A stretch of 64,000 nt of DNA from Micromonospora rubida (GCF_009908295.1 NZ_JAAALO010000001.1:992001-1056000), one strand, 5' to 3'. Counted from the stretch's first letter, positions 35,453 through 44,641 are shown. A program made the numbers and translations. Notes: generated from the letters alone by a model not told the origin.

Positions 35453-36586
35453 ATGCCCCGCTCGACCGCGCGAGCCGGAAAGCCTCCCGGCACACCAGGC
35501 CCGCAGGAAAATGTGGCGCGGGTGGTCGAGGCGGTGCACGGTCTGCCGCCGGGGTCGCCGCCGGGGGCCCAGGCCGCGGCCTTGACCCGGGCGCTCGGTG
35601 AGGGCCTCGGCGCCGAGTCGGTCGCCCTCCACCTGCGGCTTCCCCTCCTGGCCGTCGACGACCCGGCCGAGGCGGCGGCCCGGGACGGCGTGCGGGAGTA
35701 CCACTGGGGCCCCGCCGGCCGGGCCAACCCGGACCGGCCCGGTGACGGCCGGGAATCGGCAGCGACCGCGCCCGGGGGCACCACGAGGATCCGGCTCGAC
35801 GACGGGCGGCAGGTCCTCGCCGACGTCTTCGTCCGCCCGGCGGAGGCCGGCGAGCGGCTACGCCGGTGGCCCGAGCTGCTGACGGTGACCCGCCTGCTGC
35901 TGTCGGACGTCCAGTCCCAGCTCCGCGCCGACGAGGCCGGGAAGCTGATCGGCCGCAGCGCCGCCCTGCTCGCCGACGCACGCTCGCGCGCCGCCGGCGA
36001 GATCGAGCAGCAGCGCTACCAGCTGGAGCGCGACCTGCACGACGGGGCCCAGCACCACATGGTCGCCCTCCAGATGTCGCTGGCCATGGTCGAGCACCAG
36101 CTCGGCGCAGGTGAGCCGACCGAGGCCGCCCACCACCTCGACCGCCTGCGGCAGCTGCTCGCCAGCACCGAGGAGGTCCTGCACACCACGGCGACCGGGC
36201 TGCTGTCGCTGCCCCTGGCCGACCATGGTCTGGTGGCCGCGCTGACGGGCCGGCTGGAGCCGCTGGGCACGGTCACCCTCGACGTCGACCCGCTGATGAC
36301 CGGCCGGCGGTATCCGTCGGAGGTGGAGGCCACCGTCTACCTGGCCTGCCTGGAGGCGGTCAGCAACGCGCACAAGCACGTCCCGGGGGCCGCGGTCACC
36401 CTGACGCTGCGCACCTCCGCGCGGGGGCTGAGCTTCGAGGTGGCCGACACCGGGCCGGGATTCGACACCGGCGGGCGGATGCCGCTGCACTACCTGGCTG
36501 CCCGCCTGGGATCGGTCGGCGGCACGCTGAGGGTCCGGTCGAGCCCGGGCGAGGGCACCCGGGTAGCCGGGTTCGTTGCGGTCTGA
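35453..36586 (+). CDS. Soluble NarL-family sensor histidine kinase, 377 aa
   Basis: A GAF-like N-terminal region (residues about 20-140) is followed by a HisKA_3 dimerisation domain with ERDLHDGAQHHMVALQ (H196 phospho-acceptor) and an HATPase with EAVSNAHKHVPGA (N box) and VADTGPGFD (G1 box), so it looks catalytically intact. No membrane helix is present, so it should sense a cytosolic signal. Kinases of this family pair with NarL-type response regulators; none is adjacent, but the regulator at 38993-39658 lies 2.4 kb away. It is likely co-transcribed with the ECF sigma gene. Confidence 0.9.
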   Translation: MPRSTARAGKPPGTPGPQENVARVVEAVHGLPPGSPPGAQAAALTRALGEGLGAESVALHLRLPLLAVDDPAEAAARDGVREYHWGPAGRANPDRPGDGRESAATAPGGTTRIRLDDGRQVLADVFVRPAEAGERLRRWPELLTVTRLLLSDVQSQLRADEAGKLIGRSAALLADARSRAAGEIEQQRYQLERDLHDGAQHHMVALQMSLAMVEHQLGAGEPTEAAHHLDRLRQLLASTEEVLHTTATGLLSLPLADHGLVAALTGRLEPLGTVTLDVDPLMTGRRYPSEVEATVYLACLEAVSNAHKHVPGAAVTLTLRTSARGLSFEVADTGPGFDTGGRMPLHYLAARLGSVGGTLRVRSSPGEGTRVAGFVAV

Positions 36587-36600
36587 GCCGATCCGTCCGG

Positions 36601-38988
36601 CTATCCGCAGACACGCGCGTCGCCAGCCGGTAGTCGGCCGCCGTCGACGACCAGCCGCTCGCACGCGCGGACCAGCACCGCACACGCGGCGCGAATGTCC
36701 GCGCACCGATCGGGGGCGATGCACTGGGCCCGCCAGAACGCGAGCGCCTGACCTGCCGCCCGGATCACCTGCTCCGCGTCGGCGTCACCGGTCAGACCGG
36801 CCCGGGACCGGGTGTCCGTCCCGTGCGCACCGAGCAGCCGCAGGGCGTCGTCGTGCCCACGCGGCAGCGTGATCCGCCAGCCCTGCAAAGCCTGCAACAG
36901 ATCCAGCTCCGCCACCTGGTAGGCACCCGCCACGGCCGCGTCCACCGCGTGCGCGAGCTCGTCGTTCAGCTGCCCGGCGGCGTGGCAGGCCACCAGGGCA
37001 CGCAGCGCCCATCGGGCGGCCAGCACCCCGGTCGCCGCCGGCAGCCGGGTCCGCAACGCCTCATCGACGGCGCGACCGCCCTCGGCTGCCGGATGCCAGT
37101 CGACGACCTCGTCACTCATCGTCCGCAGCCACTGCCGCGATCCGGAACTCGCGGCGGCGCCCTCGCGCATCGCAGAGATCACCACCGGGGAGAACCCGTC
37201 CCGGCCCGGTGCCCGCAGCACGGTGAGGAACTCCGACTCCGCGGCGCTGGCCGGACCACCCAGCGCGAGCAGGACCGCGTCCGGCAGCCCGTACGCCCCG
37301 TCCGACCAGCGGCGCAGCCGCACCGCGAGGTCGACGTCGACGCGGTCGCGGCAGTGCCCGAGGCGAAGGCCGCGCAGCGCGTCCGCAGGGATCTCGACCA
37401 GGATCCGGTCGAGGCCGGCCGCCGCGTCCGGCCACCCGACGCCGGACCAGTCGGGGGCCCGGACCGCTCGCCACGGTGGCGCACCGCGCACCGGGCGCAG
37501 GGTGATCCGCCGGTGCGGCCCGTACCCGTAACAGATGGGGACCCCGCCCGCCGCGTCCGGCGGCGCCCAACCGGTGTCCCCCGGAGGGCCGCACAGCACC
37601 CGCATCAACTGCTCCGACTCCGCCCCGACCACCACCACGCGGGCACGGCGGTCCTGCCGCCCGAGGGCGACCCGCACCGGCACGCTGTCCGAGGGCCCCT
37701 CCCGGCGATCCACGAGCAGGCCGAGCAGGCGGCGCACGGGAGCGCCGGCTGCGGTGTCCTCCCCTGGGAGGCCGTCCGGTGCCCCGGCTCGCCCGGCCGG
37801 CACCGGCACGGCGGTGCGCGCCGTCTCCGGCCAGTCCCCGCCGAACCGTTGCGGCAGCCGGATGCCCACCACGGTCGCCGCGCGTCCCGGTGCCTCATCG
37901 ACCGAGAGCCGCCCGCCGAGCGCGGCCAGGCGGCGGGAGTCGTCCCGCAGGACCGCCGCGACGTGGGGCCGCTCGACCTCGGCCCCCTGCACCTGGATCG
38001 TCAGCACGTCACCGTCCTGGGACAGCTCGACGGACAGTGGCTCGTCGCCGCCACAGGCGCTCAGCGCCGCCATCGCCGAGGCTGCCGCCTGGTACAAGGT
38101 GGACTCGACCTCCCAGCTCTGGCGTCGGCCGAGTTCCCCGTGGAAGCCCACCGGCACGGACAGCGACGCGGCGATCTCCGCCAACGCCGCCGCGACCCCG
38201 CCACCGCGCAGGACCTGCGGATACACCCCGCGGACCACGGTCCGGAACCCCTCGATCATCTCGTGCAGGCCGGCGCGGATCGTGGCGGCGATCGTCTCGG
38301 CCTCGGGTGAGCCGCCGGTCAGCGCACCCTCCAGGGCGCGGGCATGGGTCAGGATCGCCCGCAGCTGCCGCTCCGGCGTCACGGTCACGGCCGTGGCGAG
38401 CCGGTCGCGCTCCACGGCCTGCACCGCGGACAGCTCCAGCCGGACGACATCGGCCTGCCGGGCCGCCCCCTCGGCCCGGCTCCGCGCGGCGGCGCCCGCC
38501 GCGCGGTTGCGGGCCAGGCGCAGCAGCAGCCCGACGCAGACCGCCGTCTCGCCCAGCAGAGCCGCCGGCGCGGACCGGGGCCCAGGCTGCTGCCGGTGGG
38601 CCAGCACCAGGACGCCGCACCGCGCTCCGCCGTCGGTCACGTCCACCGTCGCGGCGACGCCGGCCGAGGTCAGCAGCAGATCGGGGTCGTCGGCCCGGTC
38701 CGGTAACGCCGGCCCCGGCCCCCGGTGCCGGTGCTGCCAGGCGACGGCCGGGGTCCACTGCGGGCGGGCGGCATTGTCGGCCACCGGGAGCCACAGTGCC
38801 GCGTACCGCACTCCGTGGGCGTGGCCGAGGTCGCGCAGCAGCCTGCGCAGGGCCGGCCGGTACCCGCCCAAGCCGTCGTTCGCCCGCTCGCCGGTGGGCA
38901 GCGCATCCGACGAAGCCAGCCGGGCCAGGACGGTGAACGGGCCGGGCGAACGCGCCGGCCCGTTCACGGGAGCGGTGGTCCCAGGCAC
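36601..38988 (-). CDS. Degenerate histidine kinase-like protein with GTPase-like half, 795 aa
   Basis: The first half resembles NarL-type kinases: a GAF-like stretch, then ERDRLATAVTVTPERQLRAI where the phospho-acceptor His of the usual ERxLHD is absent, then an HATPase-like part whose N box is replaced by LYQAAASAMAALSAC although a G2-like LGGRLSVDEAPGRA remains. It is therefore probably a pseudokinase. The second half has VVVVGAESEQLMRVLCG in a P-loop position, RILVEIPADALRGLRL where dynamin-like GTPases have a DTPG segment, and LPDAVLLALGGPASAAESEF like the DxxLFVxDAxxxxxxxE helix, so it looks like a degenerate dynamin-type GTPase. That half is my inference. GTG 38988 lies 4 nt after the response regulator stop, so the pair form an operon. 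Confidence 0.75.
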   Translation of the reverse strand: MPGTTAPVNGPARSPGPFTVLARLASSDALPTGERANDGLGGYRPALRRLLRDLGHAHGVRYAALWLPVADNAARPQWTPAVAWQHRHRGPGPALPDRADDPDLLLTSAGVAATVDVTDGGARCGVLVLAHRQQPGPRSAPAALLGETAVCVGLLLRLARNRAAGAAARSRAEGAARQADVVRLELSAVQAVERDRLATAVTVTPERQLRAILTHARALEGALTGGSPEAETIAATIRAGLHEMIEGFRTVVRGVYPQVLRGGGVAAALAEIAASLSVPVGFHGELGRRQSWEVESTLYQAAASAMAALSACGGDEPLSVELSQDGDVLTIQVQGAEVERPHVAAVLRDDSRRLAALGGRLSVDEAPGRAATVVGIRLPQRFGGDWPETARTAVPVPAGRAGAPDGLPGEDTAAGAPVRRLLGLLVDRREGPSDSVPVRVALGRQDRRARVVVVGAESEQLMRVLCGPPGDTGWAPPDAAGGVPICYGYGPHRRITLRPVRGAPPWRAVRAPDWSGVGWPDAAAGLDRILVEIPADALRGLRLGHCRDRVDVDLAVRLRRWSDGAYGLPDAVLLALGGPASAAESEFLTVLRAPGRDGFSPVVISAMREGAAASSGSRQWLRTMSDEVVDWHPAAEGGRAVDEALRTRLPAATGVLAARWALRALVACHAAGQLNDELAHAVDAAVAGAYQVAELDLLQALQGWRITLPRGHDDALRLLGAHGTDTRSRAGLTGDADAEQVIRAAGQALAFWRAQCIAPDRCADIRAACAVLVRACERLVVDGGRLPAGDARVCG

Positions 38989-38992
38989 GCCG

Positions 38993-39658
38993 CTAGCCTG
39001 CCGTCCGGTCCGACCGCAGGTACGCCAGCACGGCCAGGACCCGCCGGTGGTGCGCCGTGGGCTCCGTGGACAGCTTCAGTTTGGTGAAGATGCCGGCGAT
39101 GTGCTTCTCGACCGATTTGACCGACAAAAACAGCTCCTTCGCGATTCCCGCGTTTGACCGTCCCTCCGCCATGAGTCGCAGCACCCCGCGCTCCCGGTCC
39201 GTGAGGTTCGCCAACGGCCCCCGGGCCTGAGGGCTCGGCCGGTCCACCAGCTTCACCGCCAGGGCCGGCTCGATCACGAGTTCCCCGGCGGCGATGCGGA
39301 CGAGCGTGTCGGCGAGCACGGCGACCCCGGCCACCTGGTCCTTGAGGCGGTACCCGATCCGCTCGGTCCCGATCTCCAGCAGCCGGTACAGGTAGTGGGC
39401 CTCGGCGTGCTGGGAGAGCAGCAGCAACCCCACGTCGGGGTGCCGCGAACGGACCCGTTGGGCGGTGTCCAACCCGCCGTCCAGGCCCGGCGGCATCCGG
39501 ATGTCCATGACGGCCACGTCGACCGGCGTGCTGGCCAGCAGTTCGAGGAGCTGGTCGCCGTCGCCCACACAGCCGACGACCTTGTGGCCCGCGGCGGACA
39601 GCAGCAGTTGCAGCCCTTCCCGGAACAGTGCGCCGTCGTCGGCCACCGCTACCTCCAT
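38993..39658 (-). CDS. NarL/FixJ-family response regulator, 221 aa
   Basis: Receiver domain: VAVADDGALFREGLQLLL with the acidic pair, D52 in VAVMDIRMPPGLDGG as phosphorylation site, and LKDQVAGV with the conserved Lys. The C-terminal LuxR-type HTH reads LTDRERGVLRLMAEGRSNAG and LFLSVKSVEKHIAGIFTKL. Start ATG 39658 is chosen because AGGGAGG lies 7 nt upstream and the receiver begins there; longer in-frame extensions are out of family. It is followed 4 nt later by the degenerate kinase gene, whose product could act as its regulator or sink instead of a phosphodonor. The divergent gene is the Hsp70-like protein, so both may share the 133-nt control region. Confidence 0.93.
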   Translation of the reverse strand: MEVAVADDGALFREGLQLLLSAAGHKVVGCVGDGDQLLELLASTPVDVAVMDIRMPPGLDGGLDTAQRVRSRHPDVGLLLLSQHAEAHYLYRLLEIGTERIGYRLKDQVAGVAVLADTLVRIAAGELVIEPALAVKLVDRPSPQARGPLANLTDRERGVLRLMAEGRSNAGIAKELFLSVKSVEKHIAGIFTKLKLSTEPTAHHRRVLAVLAYLRSDRTAG

Positions 39659-39791
39659 GGCCAGCCTCCCTATATCAGCGCCTGCGGTCCCGGGCCGCCG
39701 ATGCGCCGACGTAGTGTGCTTATTGGGCATGACCGATTGTTTGCCCCGGTCGATTATGGATGGCCGTGACGGTCGCGACGAGGAGGACTGG

Positions 39792-42296
39792 ATGTATGGG
39801 GTCGGCGTCGACTTGGGCACGAGTTTCGCCGCTGCGGCGATGGCGCACTCCGGGACCCTGGACATGGTGCGGCTCGGCGGGCAGGCCATGGTGACCCCGT
39901 CTGCCGCGTACCTCGACGAGAACGGCGAGCTGCTGACCGGTGAGGCGGCCGACCGCCTCGGTCTGCAGGATTCCAGCCGGGTCGCGCGCGAGTTCAAGCG
40001 GCGCCTCGGCGACCCCACCCCGGTGATCCTCGCCGGCGCACCGCACTCCCCCACCGCGCTGATGGCCGCCCTGCTTCGCTCCATTCTGGACGCCGTGAGC
40101 CGGGCCCGGGGCGGGCCACCCGACGACATCGTGCTGACCCACCCGGCTGTGTGGGGCCCGTACCGGCGGGAGCAGTTCACCGCCATCCCGCCCCTGGCGG
40201 GCCTGCCGCGACCGAACAGCCCACAGACGGAGGGGTCGCCGGGCCATCCGACGGTCCGGACGGTCACCGAGCCGGTGGCCGCGGCCACCTACTACTGCGC
40301 CACCCACCCCCTGCCCCCGGACGGCCTGCTCGCCGTCTACGACCTGGGTGGGGGGACGTTCGACAGCGCCGTCGTGCGCAACGGCCGGGGCGGGCTCGAG
40401 ATCGTCGGCACCCCGGAGGGCATCGAGTGGCTCGGTGGCGCCGACTTCGACCAGGCGATCCTGGATCATGTCAACCGCCAGCTGGGCGGCGCCATCAACA
40501 AGCTCGATCCGGCCGACCCCGGCACCGCGGCGCTGCTGGCCGCCGTGCAGCGCGAGTGCGTGATGGCGAAGGAAGCCCTGTCCACGCGCCTGCAGGCGGA
40601 GATCTCGGTGCCCCTGCCCGACGGCGTCCGGCACGTGACCATCACCCGGGACACGTTCGAGAAGACGATCAACCCGTCCCTGGACGCCACGGTCGAGGCG
40701 TTCCGGCGGACCCTGACGAACGCCGGCATCACCCCGCAGGACCTCAACGCGGTCCTCCTCGTCGGCGGCTCGTCGCAGATACCGCGGGTCAGCGAGGTGC
40801 TGCGGGACACGCTCCGGCGGCCGCTCCTGATCAATACCCATCCGAAGCACGCGGTGGCGCTGGGCGCCGCCATGCTCAGCGCGGACGCCCTGGCAATGCG
40901 GTCGACTCCCACCGCCCCCGGACCCGAGCGGCGCACCGTCGTCGCCGCCGTGCTCCCGTCGGACCGTCCCGAGACAGGCGCCGCCGAGGTCGAGGCCGTC
41001 CCGGAGGTGTCGACCGTACTCGCGCCCGTCGTGGCGGCCGCGCCGGTGCTGCCGTCCGATGCGCCGGGAGACGCCGGAGACGGGTCCGCCGAGCCCGAAC
41101 AGACACCGACCACGACCATTCCGGTACGGCGCCGGCCGAGGCCGCGGCACCTCCTGCTGCCCGCGGTCGTGGTGCTCGTCGCCACGATGCTGGCCGCGTC
41201 GTACGTGGCCCTGCCCGACCTGTGGAACGGCGGCCCGCCCGAGTGCGGCACCGCCGACGTGGCTCTGGGCCGGCCGGCCACCGCCTCGTCGACGGAGGGC
41301 GCCGGCTACCCGGCGGCCAACGCGGTCGACGGCGACACCACCAGCCGCTGGAGCAGCAGCACGTCCGGCGATCCGCAGTGGCTACAGGTCGACCTGGGCG
41401 GCCAGGTCGACGTGTGCGGCGTGTCGATCCAGTGGGAGAGCGCACACGCGACGGCGTTCCAGATCCAGCTGTCGACCGACGGCACGAACTGGACCAACGT
41501 CCACTCCACCACGACCGGCGAGGGCGGCAGGCAGAACCTCACCGTGTCCGGCACCGGCCGGTACCTGCGCGTGCACGGCACCGCCCGGGCCGGCGGCAAC
41601 GGCTATTCGATCCGGGATCTCGACGTCCACACCACCAGCGGCTCCTCCGCCGCGAACGTCGCGCTGCCCGACGCCGCCCCCTCGGTCAGCGTGAGCCCGA
41701 CCGGACCGGCCCCCACCAGGAGCGCCCCGCCCACACCAGCCCCGTCCACACCCGGCCGGATCGAATCGAGTCCGAAGGCGCCAACCCCGGCCAAACCGCG
41801 CCCGACCCCGTCCAAAGCGGTCCCCCCTGGCAGCACCAGCGTGATCCGGAGCGTGGCCACCGGGCTCTGTGTGGACAGCGACGACAACCCGGCGATGGCG
41901 GTGAACGGCGTAGCCCTGGGCGGACACGCCTTCGCCCGCAGCTGCTACGGCGGGGCCAGCCAGAAGTGGCGTGAGGGGCCGCCGCTGTCCAAGGACCCCA
42001 CTCCAGGCCCAGGCTGGTACCGGCTGCTCGACGAGCTGACCGGCTTCTGCCTCGACAGCAACCACGACGGCACCATCTACACCCTGCCGTGCGCGAACCC
42101 GAACCCTTTCCAGCTCTGGCAGCGGGTGGCCAAACCGCGCCCGGCCACCGGGCCGGCACCGTCCGGCACGGTGGTCGCCTATCGCAACCTGGAAACCGGT
42201 CGGTGCATCAGCCTGGCCTCGTCCGACAAGAAGCTGTGGACCCGGCCGTGCCCATCGGGCAACAGTTGGCCGGCCGACATGCTGTTCCGGCGCTGA
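39792..42296 (+). CDS. Membrane-anchored Hsp70-like ATPase with discoidin-like and ricin-like domains
   Basis: ATG 39792 has AGGAGG 5 nt upstream, giving 834 aa. Residues 1-370 are an actin-like ATPase of the Hsp70 type: GVGVDLGTSFAAAAM (phosphate 1), VYDLGGGTFDSAVV (phosphate 2) and LLVGGSSQIPRVSEVL (adenosine motif). The substrate-binding domain is missing. After an acidic/Pro linker comes one membrane helix (about 453-472, LLLPAVVVLVATMLAA), so the rest is extracellular: an F5/8 type C-like domain (about 485-625, ALGRPATASSTEGAGYPA and WLQVDLGGQVDVCGVSIQW), a Pro/Ser/Thr linker and a ricin-like region (about 690-834). Such proteins may sense wall carbohydrate and signal through the ATPase; this is inference. 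It diverges from the response regulator gene. Confidence 0.88.
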   Translation: MYGVGVDLGTSFAAAAMAHSGTLDMVRLGGQAMVTPSAAYLDENGELLTGEAADRLGLQDSSRVAREFKRRLGDPTPVILAGAPHSPTALMAALLRSILDAVSRARGGPPDDIVLTHPAVWGPYRREQFTAIPPLAGLPRPNSPQTEGSPGHPTVRTVTEPVAAATYYCATHPLPPDGLLAVYDLGGGTFDSAVVRNGRGGLEIVGTPEGIEWLGGADFDQAILDHVNRQLGGAINKLDPADPGTAALLAAVQRECVMAKEALSTRLQAEISVPLPDGVRHVTITRDTFEKTINPSLDATVEAFRRTLTNAGITPQDLNAVLLVGGSSQIPRVSEVLRDTLRRPLLINTHPKHAVALGAAMLSADALAMRSTPTAPGPERRTVVAAVLPSDRPETGAAEVEAVPEVSTVLAPVVAAAPVLPSDAPGDAGDGSAEPEQTPTTTIPVRRRPRPRHLLLPAVVVLVATMLAASYVALPDLWNGGPPECGTADVALGRPATASSTEGAGYPAANAVDGDTTSRWSSSTSGDPQWLQVDLGGQVDVCGVSIQWESAHATAFQIQLSTDGTNWTNVHSTTTGEGGRQNLTVSGTGRYLRVHGTARAGGNGYSIRDLDVHTTSGSSAANVALPDAAPSVSVSPTGPAPTRSAPPTPAPSTPGRIESSPKAPTPAKPRPTPSKAVPPGSTSVIRSVATGLCVDSDDNPAMAVNGVALGGHAFARSCYGGASQKWREGPPLSKDPTPGPGWYRLLDELTGFCLDSNHDGTIYTLPCANPNPFQLWQRVAKPRPATGPAPSGTVVAYRNLETGRCISLASSDKKLWTRPCPSGNSWPADMLFRR

Positions 42297-42379
42297 TCGG
42301 CATGCCGTAGGCGGCGCTCGACGTGGTTCGCCGGGGTCCGCTGCCGACGGCGGGCCGGGCCGTACGACCGGTCAGGGGC

Positions 42380-43084
42380 TCAGTCGCCGGGGCCCGCGGG
42401 GGCGACGCCGTTGTCGACGAAGTCGAAGGTCAGGCCCTCGCCCGCGTCGCCCTCGCCCACCCGTTGGGCAGTCAGGCCCTGCCCGTCGACCGCGCGCAGG
42501 TAGACCTTGCCCTCGCCGCCGATGGTGTACGTCGGGCGGCCCTGATCCCTCTTCTGCGTCTTCTCGATGGTGAACAGCTGACCGGCGCGGCGGGAGTCGC
42601 AGGCGGCCGCCACGATCGTCGCCGGGGCGCTGCCGTTGTCGCGCAGGCCCATGCAGTCGGGCTCGCCGCCGTCGTGTGCCTTCGCGGTCCGGATCTGGTA
42701 CCTGTTTTCACCGGCGGGCAGCAGCACGAACAGGCTCTTGTCCGTCTCGCCGTCGGTCAGGTTCAGCCGGCCCTTGGCGTCGACAGCCAGGATCGACTCG
42801 AACGACCCGACCGGCCGCAACACGACCTGCCGTTCACCCCGCAGGATCGGGTCGGCGCCGCCCGCCTGCGACCCGCCCTTCGGCCCTGAGCCGGTGGGCG
42901 AGGGCGTCGCCGGGGTCGCGCCGCTGTCGGCGGCGGGTGCCGATGTCGCCGGCGGGGCGGCGGAATTCCCGGCCTCGGGGGACGAGGTCGCGCAGGCCTG
43001 CGTGGATGCGGCGACGCCGACGGTCAGCATCGTTGCGGCAGCGGCACGAAGGACAGACGCGGGGCGGAACGACGGGCTCAGCAT
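42380..43084 (-). CDS. Secreted, probably lipid-anchored protein, 234 aa
   Basis: The N-terminus is an export signal (VLRAAAATMLTVGVAAST) ending in TQAC, a poor but possible lipobox with C31. A Ser/Ala/Pro/Gly-rich spacer (to about residue 75) precedes a domain of about 160 residues with VLRPVGSFESILAVDAKG, LFVLLPAGENRYQIRTAKA and TIEKTQKRDQGRPTYTIGG, whose repeated beta-like pattern recalls a ricin-type lectin/RICIN fold. The Hsp70-like protein next door ends in a similar region, and the two genes converge with 83 nt between them, so they could share a carbohydrate ligand. No specific function can be assigned. Confidence 0.72.
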   Translation of the reverse strand: MLSPSFRPASVLRAAAATMLTVGVAASTQACATSSPEAGNSAAPPATSAPAADSGATPATPSPTGSGPKGGSQAGGADPILRGERQVVLRPVGSFESILAVDAKGRLNLTDGETDKSLFVLLPAGENRYQIRTAKAHDGGEPDCMGLRDNGSAPATIVAAACDSRRAGQLFTIEKTQKRDQGRPTYTIGGEGKVYLRAVDGQGLTAQRVGEGDAGEGLTFDFVDNGVAPAGPGD

Positions 43085-43122
43085 GTCAACTCCTTGGTGA
43101 TCTCCATCAGGAGGCTAACCCG

Positions 43123-43446
43123 CTACCGGCCCTCGCGCAGGGCAGCCGTCACCCCGTCCTCAGCCCGCCCGGCGCGCCCTCGCGCGACCGGACGAGCTTC
43201 CCGCCGACGTACGCGCCGTTCTCTGCTGACCGCCTGTGGGCCGGAGACGCCGAGCACGTCGGCGATGTCCGCCAGAGGCATGCCGATCGCGCGGAGCAGC
43301 GTGATGCGGCGGGCGCGGTCAAGCTCCTCAGGACCGTAGTACCGGTAGCCGGTGCGGGCGTCGATGTGGGCCGGGGTCAGAAGCTTCCGCCCGTCGTAGA
43401 GGCGCCACGCCTTCGGACTCAGTCGTGACTGAATACGGCGACTCAC
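43123..43446 (-). pseudogene. MerR-family HTH fragment
   Basis: The reading frame encodes 107 aa. Residues 8-65 match the MerR DNA-binding domain (LSPKAWRLYDGRKLLTPAHI, then TGYRYYGPEELDRARRITLL and IGMPLADIADVLG), but the first helix (usually IGEFARLTG) is missing and everything after the HTH is an Arg/Ala-rich tail with no effector domain or coiled coil. Truncation at both ends makes this more likely a decaying regulator than a working gene. A functional short MerR-like protein cannot be excluded. Confidence 0.6.
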
Positions 43447-43512
43447 GCGGGGATCGCAGAGCGCTACTGACGGTTACTGCCAGCCGTGGTGGCTGCCCAG
43501 TGAGCCCGTGAC

Positions 43513-44421
43513 ATGATTGCCCCCATGGGGAAGCAGCAGGACGTCGGCGGGCCCGATCGTCACAGCGGGTCAGATACCACCACCGGTGACAGCGCCGACG
43601 CGCGGCTCGCCCTCGCGCAGGACCCCGCAACGCCACAGATGACCCTCTTCGAGTTGGCGTCCGACCCGTCGGCCGTGGTCCGCAAGGCGGTCGCGGCCCG
43701 GGCTGACGCACCCGCGCAGGCACTGCGACCGCTGACCCGGGACTTTGATCGTCAGGTCCGGGAGGCCGTCGCGAGAAACCCTTCGACCTCGGTCGGCAAT
43801 CTCCTGCGTCTCGTCAAGGACGCCGACCGATGGGTCCGTTGGGCGGTCGCCGGCAACCCGGCTTGTGACGAGTCGATCCGTCGGGTGATGTCCGAGGCAT
43901 CCGACAAGGAGCTTCGTGGTCTCCTCGCGGAGACGCGGGAGTTGGAGCCTGAGCTGGCCGCCAGGCTGATCGACGACGTCTCACCCGAGGTACGGGAACG
44001 ACTCGCCACCCACACCCACGACCCCGACGTGATCACCGCCCTGATGGCCGACCGCACCGCACGGGTGCGCAAGGGGGTCGCCCGAAATCCGCGAACCACC
44101 GCCGAGCAGCGCAGCGCGCTTGCCCAGGATCCCGTGGTCGACGTTCGCGCCGCGCTGGTCCGCTCGGTCGAACTGACCGAGGCGGATCTGGAACACCTGG
44201 TCAACGACCGTTCGGTGCAGGTCCGACTGGCGATGGCAACATCCGAGTTCATCCCGCCGCACATCCGGCAGGCCCTCGGCCGCGATCCCGACGAGATGGT
44301 GGCCGACGCGGCGCGGAATTCCCGCCCGACGGCCGGCAACTCCCCGGTGATTCAGGCCCCCCGCGTCGGTCACCGGCGCTCCGGGACCGGTCCAGGTCGA
44401 CCGGGCGGCACAGCGCGCTAG
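43513..44421 (+). CDS. Leucine-rich-repeat-variant (LRV/HEAT-like) protein, 302 aa
   Basis: The protein is built of about nine helical repeats of roughly 23 residues of the LRV type: DPSAVVRKAVAARADAP, DFDRQVREAVARNPSTS, DADRWVRWAVAGNPACD, DVSPEVRERLATHTHDP, DRTARVRKGVARNPRTT, DPVVDVRAALVRSVE and DRSVQVRLAMATSEF. Such proteins are alpha-solenoids that bind partners; no enzyme site is present. Start ATG 43513 and ATG 43525 are both possible, neither with a clear Shine-Dalgarno. The last 30 residues (GHRRSGTGPGRPGG) are unlike the repeats. The stop is one base before what looks like an insertion-sequence end, so the gene may have been clipped by it. Confidence 0.8.
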   Translation: MIAPMGKQQDVGGPDRHSGSDTTTGDSADARLALAQDPATPQMTLFELASDPSAVVRKAVAARADAPAQALRPLTRDFDRQVREAVARNPSTSVGNLLRLVKDADRWVRWAVAGNPACDESIRRVMSEASDKELRGLLAETRELEPELAARLIDDVSPEVRERLATHTHDPDVITALMADRTARVRKGVARNPRTTAEQRSALAQDPVVDVRAALVRSVELTEADLEHLVNDRSVQVRLAMATSEFIPPHIRQALGRDPDEMVADAARNSRPTAGNSPVIQAPRVGHRRSGTGPGRPGGTAR

Positions 44422-44422
44422 G

Positions 44423-44566
44423 TGTAGTGACCATGAGCGTTGTTGACGGCGTGGCGGCTTGATACGAGGTGAGACCTCCGGCGAGGTGGAGCTTGTCGAA
44501 GGTTCCGCATCACCCGGGAGGTCCTCGTGCCCCACGCTAACGCACCCCTGACAGAGCGCGGCAGCC
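44423..44566 (+). mobile_element. Remnant of an IS481-type element (left end and transposase start)
   Basis: The stretch begins TGTAGTGACC, a plausible TGT-type end. About 100 nt in, a GTG at 44527 with GGGAGG upstream starts VPHANAPLTERGSL, which matches the first residues of IS481-family transposases (HANAxLTxxGRL type). Similarity stops about 14 residues in, where the sequence runs into an inverted repeat. No catalytic DDE region or right end is found, so it is a dead fragment. The family call rests on a short match. Confidence 0.5.
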
Positions 44567-44574
44567 TGTCGTGG

Positions 44575-44641
44575 CGTGATCGTCTGCTGATTTGTGAGAC
44601 GACACGCCGGCCGAGTCCCCCAAAATCAGCAAACGATCACG
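44575..44641. repeat. 19-bp inverted repeat (18/19 match) with 29-nt spacer
   Basis: CGTGATCGTCTGCTGATTT (44575-44593) pairs with its near-perfect reverse complement at 44623-44641, one mismatch. It lies exactly where the IS481-like similarity ends. It could be a terminator-like hairpin or the end of another small inverted-repeat element inserted there. Confidence 0.75.

Noticed and set aside
39659..40288. Longer form of the response regulator
   Set aside because: The extension covers the divergent Hsp70-like gene and is not receiver-like; a strong ribosome site precedes ATG 39658.
42299..42308. CGGCATGCCG palindrome after the Hsp70-like gene as terminator
   Set aside because: The stem is only 5 bp with no loop, too weak to call.
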